Part shown: in pieces, positions 49,198 through 57,472 of the stretch | Position numbering within the stretch: the first letter of the stretch is position 1 | How the letters are laid out: each line of letters begins with the position of its first letter | Assembly: GCF_000024365.1 (NCBI RefSeq) | Contig: NC_013235.1 | Coordinates: forward strand, 1,488,001-1,552,000 | Direction of reading: 5' to 3' | From: Nakamurella multipartita DSM 44233 | Lineage (GTDB): Bacteria > Actinomycetota > Actinomycetes > Mycobacteriales > Nakamurellaceae | Length of the DNA stretch: 64,000 nucleotides | Translations under genes and position numbers: made by a program | Notes under the pieces: generated by a model | The model's input: only the letters and a program-made list of their open reading frames with translations | Databases searched by the model: none | What the model was told of the DNA's origin: nothing

Positions 49198-51908
49198 GGT
49201 TCTCGGTCAACGGGCGGGACGTGGACGGCGAACCGGGACCCGGTCAGTGCCTGCGCACCCTGTTGCGCGAGCTGGGCGAGTTCGGGGTGAAGAAGGGCTG
49301 CGACTCCGGCGACTGCGGCGCCTGTTCGGTGCTGGTCGACGGGCAGCCGGTGCACTCCTGTATCTCTCCCGCCCGCCGGATCGAGGGTCGCGCGGTCACC
49401 ACCGTCACCGGCCTGGGCACCCCGTCCGACCTGCACCCGCTGCAGCGGTCCTTCGTGGACCACTTCGGCTTCCAGTGCGGTTTCTGCACCGCCGGGATGA
49501 TCGTCACCGCCTCCGCCCTGGAACCGGAGGAGCTGGCGGATCTCCCGCGGGCGATGAAGGGGAACCTGTGCCGCTGCACCGGCTACCGGGCCATTCGGGA
49601 CGCGATCCGGTCGGGGCCGGGCGCGGCGCGGGCCGACACCGGGAGCGTGGTGGGCACATCCGCGCACCCGCCCGCGGCCCACCGGGTGGTGACCGGAACC
49701 GAGCCCTATACCTTCGATCTGGACCAGTCCTCGACCCTGGTGCTGCGGGTGCTCGGCTCGCCGCACGCGCACGCCCGGATCGTCTCGATCGAGGTGGCCG
49801 AGGCGCTGGCCGTGCCCGGGGTCGAGCTGGTGCTCACCCATCACGACGTGCCGCGCACCCGGTTCTCCACCGCCCGCCACGAGAACCGGCTCGAGGACCC
49901 CGACGACACCCGGATCCTGGACGACGTGGTGCGGTTCGTCGGGCAGCGGGTCGCCGCCGTGGTGGCCACCGACGCGGTCGCCGCGGATCGGGCCAGCCGG
50001 CTCATCCAGGTCGAATACGACGTGCTGCCGGCCGTGATCGACCCGGTCGCGGCCACCGCCCCCGGGGCCCCCGTGCTGCACCCGGAACTCGGCGCGGCCG
50101 ACCGGGTCGCCGACGCCGGCCGCAACGTGGTGGCCCGGATCCACGACGGCATCGGCGATTCGGTCGACGACGCGTTGGCCGCCGCGGCCGTCGTCGTCTC
50201 CGGCAGCTGGCAGACCCAGCGGGTCAGTCACGGGCAGCTGGAGACCCACGGCAGCATCGGCTGGCTCGATCCGGACGGCCGGCTGGTCATCCGGACCAGC
50301 TCCCAGGTGCCGTTCCTGGTCCGGGACGAGCTGGCCCGGCTGCTCGACCGGCCCACGGACCGGATCCGGGTGCTGACCAAGCGGGTCGGCGGCGGGTTCG
50401 GCGGCAAGCAGGAGATCCTCACCGAGGACCTGGTCGCGCTGGCCGTGCTGCGCACCGGCCGCCCGGTCGCCTACGAAATGACCCGGGCCGAGGAGTTCGT
50501 CCGGGCCACCGTGCGCCATCCGATGCGGGTCGCGGTCAGCCTCGGGGCCGACCCGGACGGGACGCTGACCGCCATGAAGGTGGACGTGCTGGCCGACGCC
50601 GGCGCGTACGGCAACCATTCGATCGGGGTGCTGTTCCACGGCTGCGCGGAGTCGATCAGCCTGTACTGGTGCCCGGTCAAACGGGTGGACGCACAGGCGG
50701 TGTACACCAACACGGTGCCCTCGGGAGCATTTCGCGGGTACGGGCTGGGTCAGGTGATCCTGGGCGTGGAGTCGGCCATGGACGAGCTCGCGCTCACCCT
50801 GGGCATCGACCCGTTCGAACTGCGCCGGCGCAATGCGGTCCGGGCCGGCGATCCGCTGCTGGTGGTCCACGAGGAGCCCGAACCCGATCTGGTCTGGGGC
50901 AGCTACGGCCTGGACCAGTGCCTGGACCTGGCCCAGACGGCCCTGCGCCGCGGCGATGTGGTCGCCGCGCCCGAGGGCGATCACTGGCGGGTGGGGGAGG
51001 GGATGGCCGCGGCCATGATCGCCACCATGGCCCCGCGCGGGCACCATTCGACCGTCACCGCCGCGGTCGACGCCCACGGCCGGTACCGGATCGGCGTGGG
51101 TACCAGCGAATTCGGCAACGGCACCAGCACCGTGCACACCCAGATCGCCTGCACCGTGCTGGGGACCACGGCCGACCGGATCGAGCTGACCAACTCCGAC
51201 ACCGACGGCGCCGAGTACGACACCGGGGCCTTCGCCTCGGCCGGCACGACCGTGGCCGGCCGGGCGGTGCTGGCCGCCGTCACCGCGCTGCGCGAGCAGT
51301 TGCTGGCCGCGGCCCTGGCCCGCCGGCCGGCCGGGCGGTCCGCCGGCGACCCGCCGGATCTGCGGCGGGACGGGGTCTGCCTGGACGGAGACCTGGTGGC
51401 CTTCGCCGCACTCGTCGGGCCGGGCCTGTCCGCCCGCGCGCAGGAGCACGGCGAGCGGCGGTCCCTGGCGTTCAACGTGCACGCCGTCCGGGTCGCCGTC
51501 GACGTGCGCACCGGCGAGGTCCAGATCCTGCAGTCGGTGCAGGCCGCCGACGCCGGCACCGTGCTCAACCCGCAGCAGTGCCGCGGTCAGGTGGAGGGCG
51601 GGGTCGCCCAGGCCATCGGCTCGGCGTTGTTCGAGGAGGTGCTGATCGGCGCGGACGGGTCCGTGCTGACCCCGGCCTTCCGGGTGTACCGGATGCCGCA
51701 GATGGCCGACATCCCCGACACCGAGGTCTACTTCGCCGACACCCACGACGAACTCGGCCCGTTCGGGGCGAAGTCGATGAGCGAGAGCCCCTACAACCCG
51801 GTGGCCGCGGCGATCGGCAACGCGATCCGCCGGGCGGTCGGGGTGCGGCCGACCCAGACGCCGTTCTCCCGGGACCGGATCTGGCGGATGCTGGCCGACG
51901 CCGGATGA
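49194..51908 (+). CDS. Fused [2Fe-2S] and molybdopterin subunit of a xanthine-dehydrogenase-type enzyme
   Basis: A 904-residue protein. The N-terminal ferredoxin-like part (about 1-75) has CDSGDCGACSVLVDG. The second 2Fe-2S domain (about 80-140) has CGFCTAGMI and CRCTGYR. The molybdopterin part follows (about 165-904), with GGGFGGKQE binding the cofactor and a C-terminal GAKSMSESPYNP holding the catalytic Glu. It hydroxylates purines or related heterocycles. The FAD subunit is separate and upstream. PucR next door argues for a purine substrate. Confidence 0.9.
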   Translation: MRFSVNGRDVDGEPGPGQCLRTLLRELGEFGVKKGCDSGDCGACSVLVDGQPVHSCISPARRIEGRAVTTVTGLGTPSDLHPLQRSFVDHFGFQCGFCTAGMIVTASALEPEELADLPRAMKGNLCRCTGYRAIRDAIRSGPGAARADTGSVVGTSAHPPAAHRVVTGTEPYTFDLDQSSTLVLRVLGSPHAHARIVSIEVAEALAVPGVELVLTHHDVPRTRFSTARHENRLEDPDDTRILDDVVRFVGQRVAAVVATDAVAADRASRLIQVEYDVLPAVIDPVAATAPGAPVLHPELGAADRVADAGRNVVARIHDGIGDSVDDALAAAAVVVSGSWQTQRVSHGQLETHGSIGWLDPDGRLVIRTSSQVPFLVRDELARLLDRPTDRIRVLTKRVGGGFGGKQEILTEDLVALAVLRTGRPVAYEMTRAEEFVRATVRHPMRVAVSLGADPDGTLTAMKVDVLADAGAYGNHSIGVLFHGCAESISLYWCPVKRVDAQAVYTNTVPSGAFRGYGLGQVILGVESAMDELALTLGIDPFELRRRNAVRAGDPLLVVHEEPEPDLVWGSYGLDQCLDLAQTALRRGDVVAAPEGDHWRVGEGMAAAMIATMAPRGHHSTVTAAVDAHGRYRIGVGTSEFGNGTSTVHTQIACTVLGTTADRIELTNSDTDGAEYDTGAFASAGTTVAGRAVLAAVTALREQLLAAALARRPAGRSAGDPPDLRRDGVCLDGDLVAFAALVGPGLSARAQEHGERRSLAFNVHAVRVAVDVRTGEVQILQSVQAADAGTVLNPQQCRGQVEGGVAQAIGSALFEEVLIGADGSVLTPAFRVYRMPQMADIPDTEVYFADTHDELGPFGAKSMSESPYNPVAAAIGNAIRRAVGVRPTQTPFSRDRIWRMLADAG

Positions 51909-51967
51909 CGAGCGGCCGGCCACCCGGGCGCGCGATGAGTCCGGGCCGGCCGCGCAGTCTGCCGGTC

Positions 51968-52549
51968 ATGAGAACACTGGCACTGGTCGAGTTCCTCACC
52001 GTCGACGGCGTCATGCAGGGGCTGGGATCGCCCGGGGAGGACACCGACGGCGGCTTCACCCACGGCGGCTGGGGCACCCCGTACGCTCCCGCGCTCGGTC
52101 AGGTGGTCGACCCCGGCGGGCTGGGCCGGACCACCGGGTACCTGTTCGGGCGGCGCACCTATCTGAAGATGGCCGACTTCTGGCCGCACCAGGGCGACGA
52201 CAACCCGATCGCGGCGAGCATGAACCACAGCCCCAAGTACGTGGTGTCCAACCAGCTGACCGAGGTGAACTGGGCCGGCACCACGATCCTGACCGGCGAC
52301 CCGGTGCCCGCCGTGCGAGAGCTCAAGGCCCAGGGCGAGGGCGACATCACCGTGCTCGGCAGCGGCCACCTGGCCCGCACCCTGCTGGCCGCCGGGCTGG
52401 TCGACGAGCTGCGGCTGTTCGTGCACCCGCTGCTGATGGGCACTGGTAAGCGGCTGTTCGGTGAGCTGCCCGACCCGCGGACGCTGACCCTGCAGACGGT
52501 GGCCCGGACCGACCTGGGCACGGTCGCCTTGGTCTACCGGATCGGTTGA
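51968..52549 (+). CDS. RibD/DHFR-like family protein
   Basis: A 193-residue protein of the RibD C-terminal/dihydrofolate-reductase fold common in actinobacteria: FLTVDGVMQGLGSPGED near the start, YLFGRRTYLKMADFW, KYVVSNQL, ITVLGSGHLARTLLAAGLVDELRLFVHPLLMGTGKRLF near the end. Members bind NADPH but rarely have known substrates. ATG at 51968. Convergent with the GNAT gene, 14 bp apart. Confidence 0.85.
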   Translation: MRTLALVEFLTVDGVMQGLGSPGEDTDGGFTHGGWGTPYAPALGQVVDPGGLGRTTGYLFGRRTYLKMADFWPHQGDDNPIAASMNHSPKYVVSNQLTEVNWAGTTILTGDPVPAVRELKAQGEGDITVLGSGHLARTLLAAGLVDELRLFVHPLLMGTGKRLFGELPDPRTLTLQTVARTDLGTVALVYRIG

Positions 52550-52563
52550 GCCCCTCTCGGGCG

Positions 52564-52995
52564 TCAGTCGACGATCCGGACGTAGGCCCGCAGCCGTGGC
52601 TCGTCGGCGCCGACCTCGGCCCACCCGAGGGCGGTGTAGAAGGCCCGTGAGCCGGGTTCGTCGTCGGTCAGCAGCACCTGCTGGCGGACGCCGGTGAAGG
52701 GCGCTAACGCCGCCGTGATCAGGGCCGCGCCGAGGCCGCGGCGCTGCTGGTCCGGGTGGACCAGCACGTCCTGGAGGTAGGCGATGGTGGCCCGGTCCGA
52801 GACCACCCGGGCCAGGCCGGCGAGCACCCCGTCGCCCGTGCGGGCCACGACCAGGTGCGTGCTGCCGGCCAGGGCGGCTGCCAGCACCGCCGGCCGGTCC
52901 GTGTAGCCGGTCCACCCCACGGACCGGTAGAGCTCGAGCACCTCCTCCGGATCGAGGTCGTCGGCGGTGGCCGGGTGGACGGTGCAGCGGGACAC
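52564..52995 (-). CDS. GNAT family N-acetyltransferase
   Basis: A 143-residue acetyltransferase. The acetyl-CoA loop is QDVLVHPDQQRRGLGAALITAAL (about 75-97, Q/RxxGxG/A motif); SRAFYTALGWAE is the usual end. N-terminal VGWTGYTDRPAVLAAAL resembles the YesJ-like subgroup. Substrate unknown. GTG at 52995. Divergent from the SRAP gene across 67 bp. Confidence 0.87.
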   Translation of the reverse strand: MSRCTVHPATADDLDPEEVLELYRSVGWTGYTDRPAVLAAALAGSTHLVVARTGDGVLAGLARVVSDRATIAYLQDVLVHPDQQRRGLGAALITAALAPFTGVRQQVLLTDDEPGSRAFYTALGWAEVGADEPRLRAYVRIVD

Positions 52996-53062
52996 CCGGC
53001 GAGCTTACGAGCCGGCCGGCGACCCCGGGGGCACCGTCGGACCCCGGTGGCACGATGGCCTC

Positions 53063-53851
53063 ATGTGTGGCCGTTACGCGTTGACGATGGAACCGGAGGC
53101 CCTGTACGGCACCTTCGACGCCGAGCCGGACGAGCACGCCGGAGGCGCCTCGGGCCTGTACGGGGGTGATCCGGTCCGTCCCCGGTACAACATCGCCCCG
53201 ACCCTGACCGTGCCGGTGGTGCGGCTGGAGCCACGGGTCGCCCCGGAGGACGCCGCCCGGCAGATCGAACCGATGCGCTGGGGCCTGGTGCCCTCGTGGG
53301 CCAAGGATCTCTCGGTCGGCAACCGGATGTTCAACGCCCGCGTCGAATCGCTCGGTGCGAAGGCGGCGTTCCGGACCGCGCTGATCAAGCGGCGCTGCCT
53401 GATCCCGGCCAGCGGGTATTACGAGTGGCGGGTGCTCGGCGACGAGACCGTCCGGGGTCGCCGGCGGCCGGTCAAGCAGGCTTACTACCTCACGCCGCAA
53501 GACGGCAGCGTGATGGCCTTCGCCGGGTTGTGGGAGTACTGGCGGCCGGCCGGGGCCGAGTCCGGTCAGGGCGTGGTGTCCATGACGATCATCACCGCCC
53601 CCGCCGTGGGCGCGATGCGGGAGATCCACGAACGGATGCCGCTGGTCCTGCCGGCCTCGGAGTGGGCGGCCTGGCTGGACCCGCGGGTCGATCCGGCCCC
53701 GATGCTCGGCCCACCCCCGGACGAGCTGGTCGCGGCGATCGAACGGCGCCCGGTGGGTCCCCAGGTGGGCAACGTCGCCAACGATGACCCCGGACTGATC
53801 GCCCAGGTGGCGCAATTGACCGAGCCGGTGGAGCAACCGACCCTGCTCTGA
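53063..53851 (+). CDS. SRAP/HMCES family abasic-site protein (SOS response-associated peptidase)
   Basis: Forms a covalent thiazolidine link to abasic sites in single-stranded DNA, shielding them. 262 residues. The catalytic Cys2 follows the start Met (MCGRYAL), RYNIAPT, MRWGLVPSWAKD, FNARVES, CLIPASGYYEW and HERMPLVL are all diagnostic, including the conserved Glu and His. ATG at 53063 is fixed by the need for Cys2. An orthologue (Rv3226c) sits next to aroA in M. tuberculosis. Confidence 0.93.
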   Translation: MCGRYALTMEPEALYGTFDAEPDEHAGGASGLYGGDPVRPRYNIAPTLTVPVVRLEPRVAPEDAARQIEPMRWGLVPSWAKDLSVGNRMFNARVESLGAKAAFRTALIKRRCLIPASGYYEWRVLGDETVRGRRRPVKQAYYLTPQDGSVMAFAGLWEYWRPAGAESGQGVVSMTIITAPAVGAMREIHERMPLVLPASEWAAWLDPRVDPAPMLGPPPDELVAAIERRPVGPQVGNVANDDPGLIAQVAQLTEPVEQPTLL

Positions 53852-54020
53852 GTCCCGTCTGCTCGTCATGACCGTCACATCCACGGCACCCGGGGTATCA
53901 CTCGGCCGAGCCTTCACTCCTTCGGATGGCTTACCGGGTGACGTCGACACGAGCGGTCACGTCAACGGCGCAAGCCTGGCTACAGTTGTCGATCAGCACT
54001 GGTGGAATAGGGGACGCACG

Positions 54021-56393
54021 GTGGTCCTGAACGCGGGCGAACAGTTCGCCGGATACACGATCGAGTCGGTGCTGGGCACCGGCGGGATGGGTGCGGTCTA
54101 TCTGGCCAAGCACCCCCGGCTGCCGCGCCGTGACGCGCTCAAGCTGCTCAACCCCGCCTTCTCCAACGACCCGAACTTCCGCACCCGGTTCGAGCGGGAG
54201 GCCGACCTGGCGGCCGGCCTGGTGCATCGCAACATCGTGGCCGTCTACGACCGGGGATCGGTCGACGGTCAGCTGTGGATCTCGATGCAGTACGTGGCCG
54301 GCGTCGACGCCTCGGTGGCCGCCCGGGCCGGCGACGGGTCGATGACCCCGCACCGGGTCGTGCACATCATCAGCGAGGTCGGTGCCGGGCTGGACTATGC
54401 GCACCGGGCCGGCCTGCTGCACCGCGACGTCAAGCCGGCGAACATCCTGCTGGCCGCGCCGGACGACCCCAGCGAGCCCGAGCACGTACTGCTCACCGAC
54501 TTCGGCATCGCCAAGTCGACCACCGAGGAGGTGCAGCACCTCACCGGCACCGGCAACCTGCTGGCCACCCTGGCCTACGCCTCGCCGGAGCAGATCGAGG
54601 CCCGGCACCTGGACCACCGGGTCGACATCTACGCCTTGGGCTGCGTGCTCTACGAGCTGCTCACCGGGTCGGTGCCCTACCCGGAGAACTCGCCGTTCGC
54701 GACGATGACGGCCCACCTGAAGAACCCGATCCCGAAGGTCACGGACACGGTCCCGTGGCTGCCGCCCGGCCTGAACGCCGTGGTGGCCAAGGCGATGGCC
54801 AAGAACCCGGACGAGCGGTACAACAGCTGCCGCGAGCTGAGTCTGGCCGCCCGGGCCGCGCTGGTCGCCGCCGATCCCGCGCTGTCCACCCCGACCCGCG
54901 CCGAGGTGGCGGTGATACCGGCCGAGGCCAACCCGAATCCCAAGCCCAACCCCGAGCACACCGCCCAGGACGTCGCGGTGCCTGCGGTGGCGGCCGCGGC
55001 GGTCGCCGCGGTGGAGGATCGGTCGCTGACGACCCCGCGGCCGCCGTACACGGTGGGGGTGCGCCGGATCGACCGCGTGCAGGGCACGGTCGCCGAACTG
55101 GGTCCGATCAACACCAGCGGTCTGCCCGCGCAGGACCGGATCGAGGTCGAGCGGCTGCTGTTGGAGGAAGTTCGGTTCTTCGACCTACCGCCGCGTCTGC
55201 GCCAGGTTCTGGTCGTCCCGGGCGATGTGTTCCAGGAGATCACCGTCAGGAACCACGACGTCACCCGCACGGTCGGGTACGAACGGGAGGGCTCGCAGCA
55301 CCCGAAGGCGCTCGACGACCTGGTCGTCCTGTTGGAGCGGCATGCGGGCTGGCAGGTCCGCCAGCTCAACACCGGGCCGCAGCGAGTGCCCGGGGCGTGG
55401 ACCCCGACCGGCAACATCCCGCCACTGGGCGCCGGCGCGGTCCGGCCCACCGAGGTCAACGCCCGCGGCCCGGTCGGCGGCTATCACCCGACCGGACCCA
55501 CCGGCGCCTACCCGCCGGGCGGGGCCTACCCGTCCGGGCCGCACCAGGGCTATCAGACCGGGCCGGTCTCGCTGACCGGGCCGACCCAGACCGCCGCCCG
55601 CCCGAGCGGGGCCAAGAAGTGGATCCTGATCGGGCTGGCCGCCGTGCTGGTGATCGCCGGCGGCATCACCGCCGCGATCGTGCTCGGCGGCGGCGGGGGA
55701 GGGGGTGGGATTGCCGCCCCGGCCAACCTCGCGGCCAAGGCCGACGACCAGCGGGACATCACGGTGAGCTGGTCGCCCACCGCCGGAGCCACCGGCTACA
55801 CCGTGGCCCGCAATGGTCAGACGGTCTACACCGGCGTCAGCACCTCCTGGGTCGACCCGCGGGCGCTGCCCGGCAACTACAGCTATGTCGTGACCGCCAC
55901 CAATGCCGCCCGGCAGACGTCCCCGGCGGCGGGGCCCGTCGTGGTCACCGTGGAGAACAAGGGCTGGGGCGCGCTGACCAATGTGGCCGCGGACTTCGAC
56001 CGCCTGATCCCCCAGACGCCGGCCGAGAAGGGTTACGAGGACGCCACCTGCACCAGCGCCAGCGACAACTTCGGCAGCAACGCCGACGGCATCATCAACT
56101 GCACCGACAGTCAGGGCGTCGTCTTCTGGGTGATGCATTTCCCCAGCACCGATGCGCTGGACACCTACATCCAGGCCAGCTTCGGCGACTCACCGGAGCA
56201 GACCAAGTGGACCCGGGAGGACGACGACAACGCCGGGATGCGCTACGGATCGGCGGACAGCACCACCAACCCGTCCTACTTGGTGACTACCTTCAACGAC
56301 CCGAAGTTTGCGGACTACATCGTCTACGCGGAGTGGGACGGGCACACCACGCTGGACCTGCTTGATGAGTGGTGGCACCCGGCCCCGTTCTGA
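54021..56393 (+). CDS. Receptor Ser/Thr kinase with emfourin-like and fibronectin III domains
   Basis: A 790-residue membrane kinase. Kinase domain (about 8-275): [28 protein letters not shown] second folded region (about 345-440: VQGTVAELGPINTSGL, LLLEEVRFFDLPP, VFQEITV) resembles the protealysin-inhibitor emfourin family. A Pro/Gly/Tyr-rich linker is followed by a transmembrane helix (about 535-560), an Fn3-like domain (about 570-645) and a C-terminal outside domain with one Cys pair. GTG at 54021 has AGGGG about 7 bases upstream and starts right before the kinase fold; earlier in-frame codons look non-coding, and the 53852-54020 gap shows no other gene. Confidence 0.88.
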   Translation: MVLNAGEQFAGYTIESVLGTGGMGAVYLAKHPRLPRRDALKLLNPAFSNDPNFRTRFEREADLAAGLVHRNIVAVYDRGSVDGQLWISMQYVAGVDASVAARAGDGSMTPHRVVHIISEVGAGLDYAHRAGLLHRDVKPANILLAAPDDPSEPEHVLLTDFGIAKSTTEEVQHLTGTGNLLATLAYASPEQIEARHLDHRVDIYALGCVLYELLTGSVPYPENSPFATMTAHLKNPIPKVTDTVPWLPPGLNAVVAKAMAKNPDERYNSCRELSLAARAALVAADPALSTPTRAEVAVIPAEANPNPKPNPEHTAQDVAVPAVAAAAVAAVEDRSLTTPRPPYTVGVRRIDRVQGTVAELGPINTSGLPAQDRIEVERLLLEEVRFFDLPPRLRQVLVVPGDVFQEITVRNHDVTRTVGYEREGSQHPKALDDLVVLLERHAGWQVRQLNTGPQRVPGAWTPTGNIPPLGAGAVRPTEVNARGPVGGYHPTGPTGAYPPGGAYPSGPHQGYQTGPVSLTGPTQTAARPSGAKKWILIGLAAVLVIAGGITAAIVLGGGGGGGGIAAPANLAAKADDQRDITVSWSPTAGATGYTVARNGQTVYTGVSTSWVDPRALPGNYSYVVTATNAARQTSPAAGPVVVTVENKGWGALTNVAADFDRLIPQTPAEKGYEDATCTSASDNFGSNADGIINCTDSQGVVFWVMHFPSTDALDTYIQASFGDSPEQTKWTREDDDNAGMRYGSADSTTNPSYLVTTFNDPKFADYIVYAEWDGHTTLDLLDEWWHPAPF

Positions 56394-56417
56394 TCAGGGG
56401 CCCGCCGGGACCGGCGC

Positions 56418-57242
56418 TCAGGCCGACCGCAGCGCCGCGATCCGGTCCGCCACCTCCGCTGCGGTGGCGGGCCGGGTGTCCAGCGGGGCCAGGCAGCTCA
56501 GCACGAGTTCGGCTTCGGCCGGGGTGAGCGAGGGATGCACGGTCGGCGCGGAGCTCTGCACTCGCCGGATCGCCAGCAGCGGCTGATGCTCGGGCAGCTC
56601 GCCGTACAGGCCGGCGCCGGACAGGGCCCGGTGCAGGGTGGCCCCCAGGGCCCAAATGTCGGTCGCCCGGGACGGCGGCTCGCCCAGCAGCAGTGACGGA
56701 TCCAGGTACTCCACCGAGGTCTCCGGAGCCATCCCGGTCAGCGCGGCGCCCGCGTTGAACACCCGGGCCAGACCCAGGTCGGACAGCTTGCCGCCGCCGT
56801 CGTGCACCATCACGTTGCCCGGCTTGACGTCGCCGTGGGCCATGCCGGCCTCGTGCAGGTCGTGCACCGCGCGGGCGGCGTGCTCGACGGCCCGCAGCAC
56901 CTCGTCCCGGGTGAGCGGGCGGGCCGGCGCGGACAGCGACCCCAACGGGAAGTACTCCATGGCGTACATGAAGTTGTCCTCCAGCACGGCGTCGTACACC
57001 CGGGCCAGGTACGGCGAGGCGACCGCGGCGAAGGCCCGCAGCTCCCGGGTGCCGCGCCGGTAGGCGTCCTCGCTGCACTGGCCAGCAAAGACCTTGACCG
57101 CGACGTACTCGTCGTCGATGCCCAGTCGGGCCGGCGGCTGGGCCAGGTAGAACCGGCCGTGGTTGCCCTCACCGATCAGGCGGATGACCCGGAAATCGGC
57201 GAGCACCGGAACGGCCTGCGCGGGGGTGTCCTGAAGCACCAC
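56418..57242 (-). CDS. Soluble Ser/Thr kinase-like protein with altered catalytic motifs
   Basis: A 274-residue kinase fold without transmembrane segment. Gly loop GEGNHGRFYLA, VAVKVF lysine and ATDIWALGATLHRAL are present. The catalytic loop reads MAHGDVKPGNV (HGD instead of HRD) and the Mg loop reads SDLGLARV (DLG instead of DFG). The catalytic Asp and Asn and the Mg Asp are kept, so activity is possible. GTG at 57242 has AGGAG six bases upstream, far better than the upstream ATG at 57380. Convergent with the larger kinase gene. Confidence 0.85.
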   Translation of the reverse strand: MVLQDTPAQAVPVLADFRVIRLIGEGNHGRFYLAQPPARLGIDDEYVAVKVFAGQCSEDAYRRGTRELRAFAAVASPYLARVYDAVLEDNFMYAMEYFPLGSLSAPARPLTRDEVLRAVEHAARAVHDLHEAGMAHGDVKPGNVMVHDGGGKLSDLGLARVFNAGAALTGMAPETSVEYLDPSLLLGEPPSRATDIWALGATLHRALSGAGLYGELPEHQPLLAIRRVQSSAPTVHPSLTPAEAELVLSCLAPLDTRPATAAEVADRIAALRSA

Positions 57243-57472
57243 GTCGGACTCCTGTCGTCCTCCCGGCCGGCGCACGTCCGGCAGTGATCGGGGCTGGTCC
57301 GCGGCCGACGATGCGGCGCGCACTCCGGCGAGCATATCGGGCAAGTCGGCCACACGGATGGTGGAAGATCGCTGTCGCATGTATCGGTCAGCCCGCTGCG
57401 TGCCTCACACTCGGTGACGACGCCTCGTCGCCCGTCCGGACCAACGCTCGCCTGACATCTCGGGAATCTCGC

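Noticed and set aside
53868-54020. Upstream start for the emfourin-like kinase
   Set aside because: Residues there are unlike kinase N-termini, and GTG 54021 has a good ribosome site right before the kinase fold.
57243-57380. Longer start (ATG 57380) for the small kinase
   Set aside because: GTG 57242 has AGGAG at ideal spacing and the extra residues show no kinase similarity.
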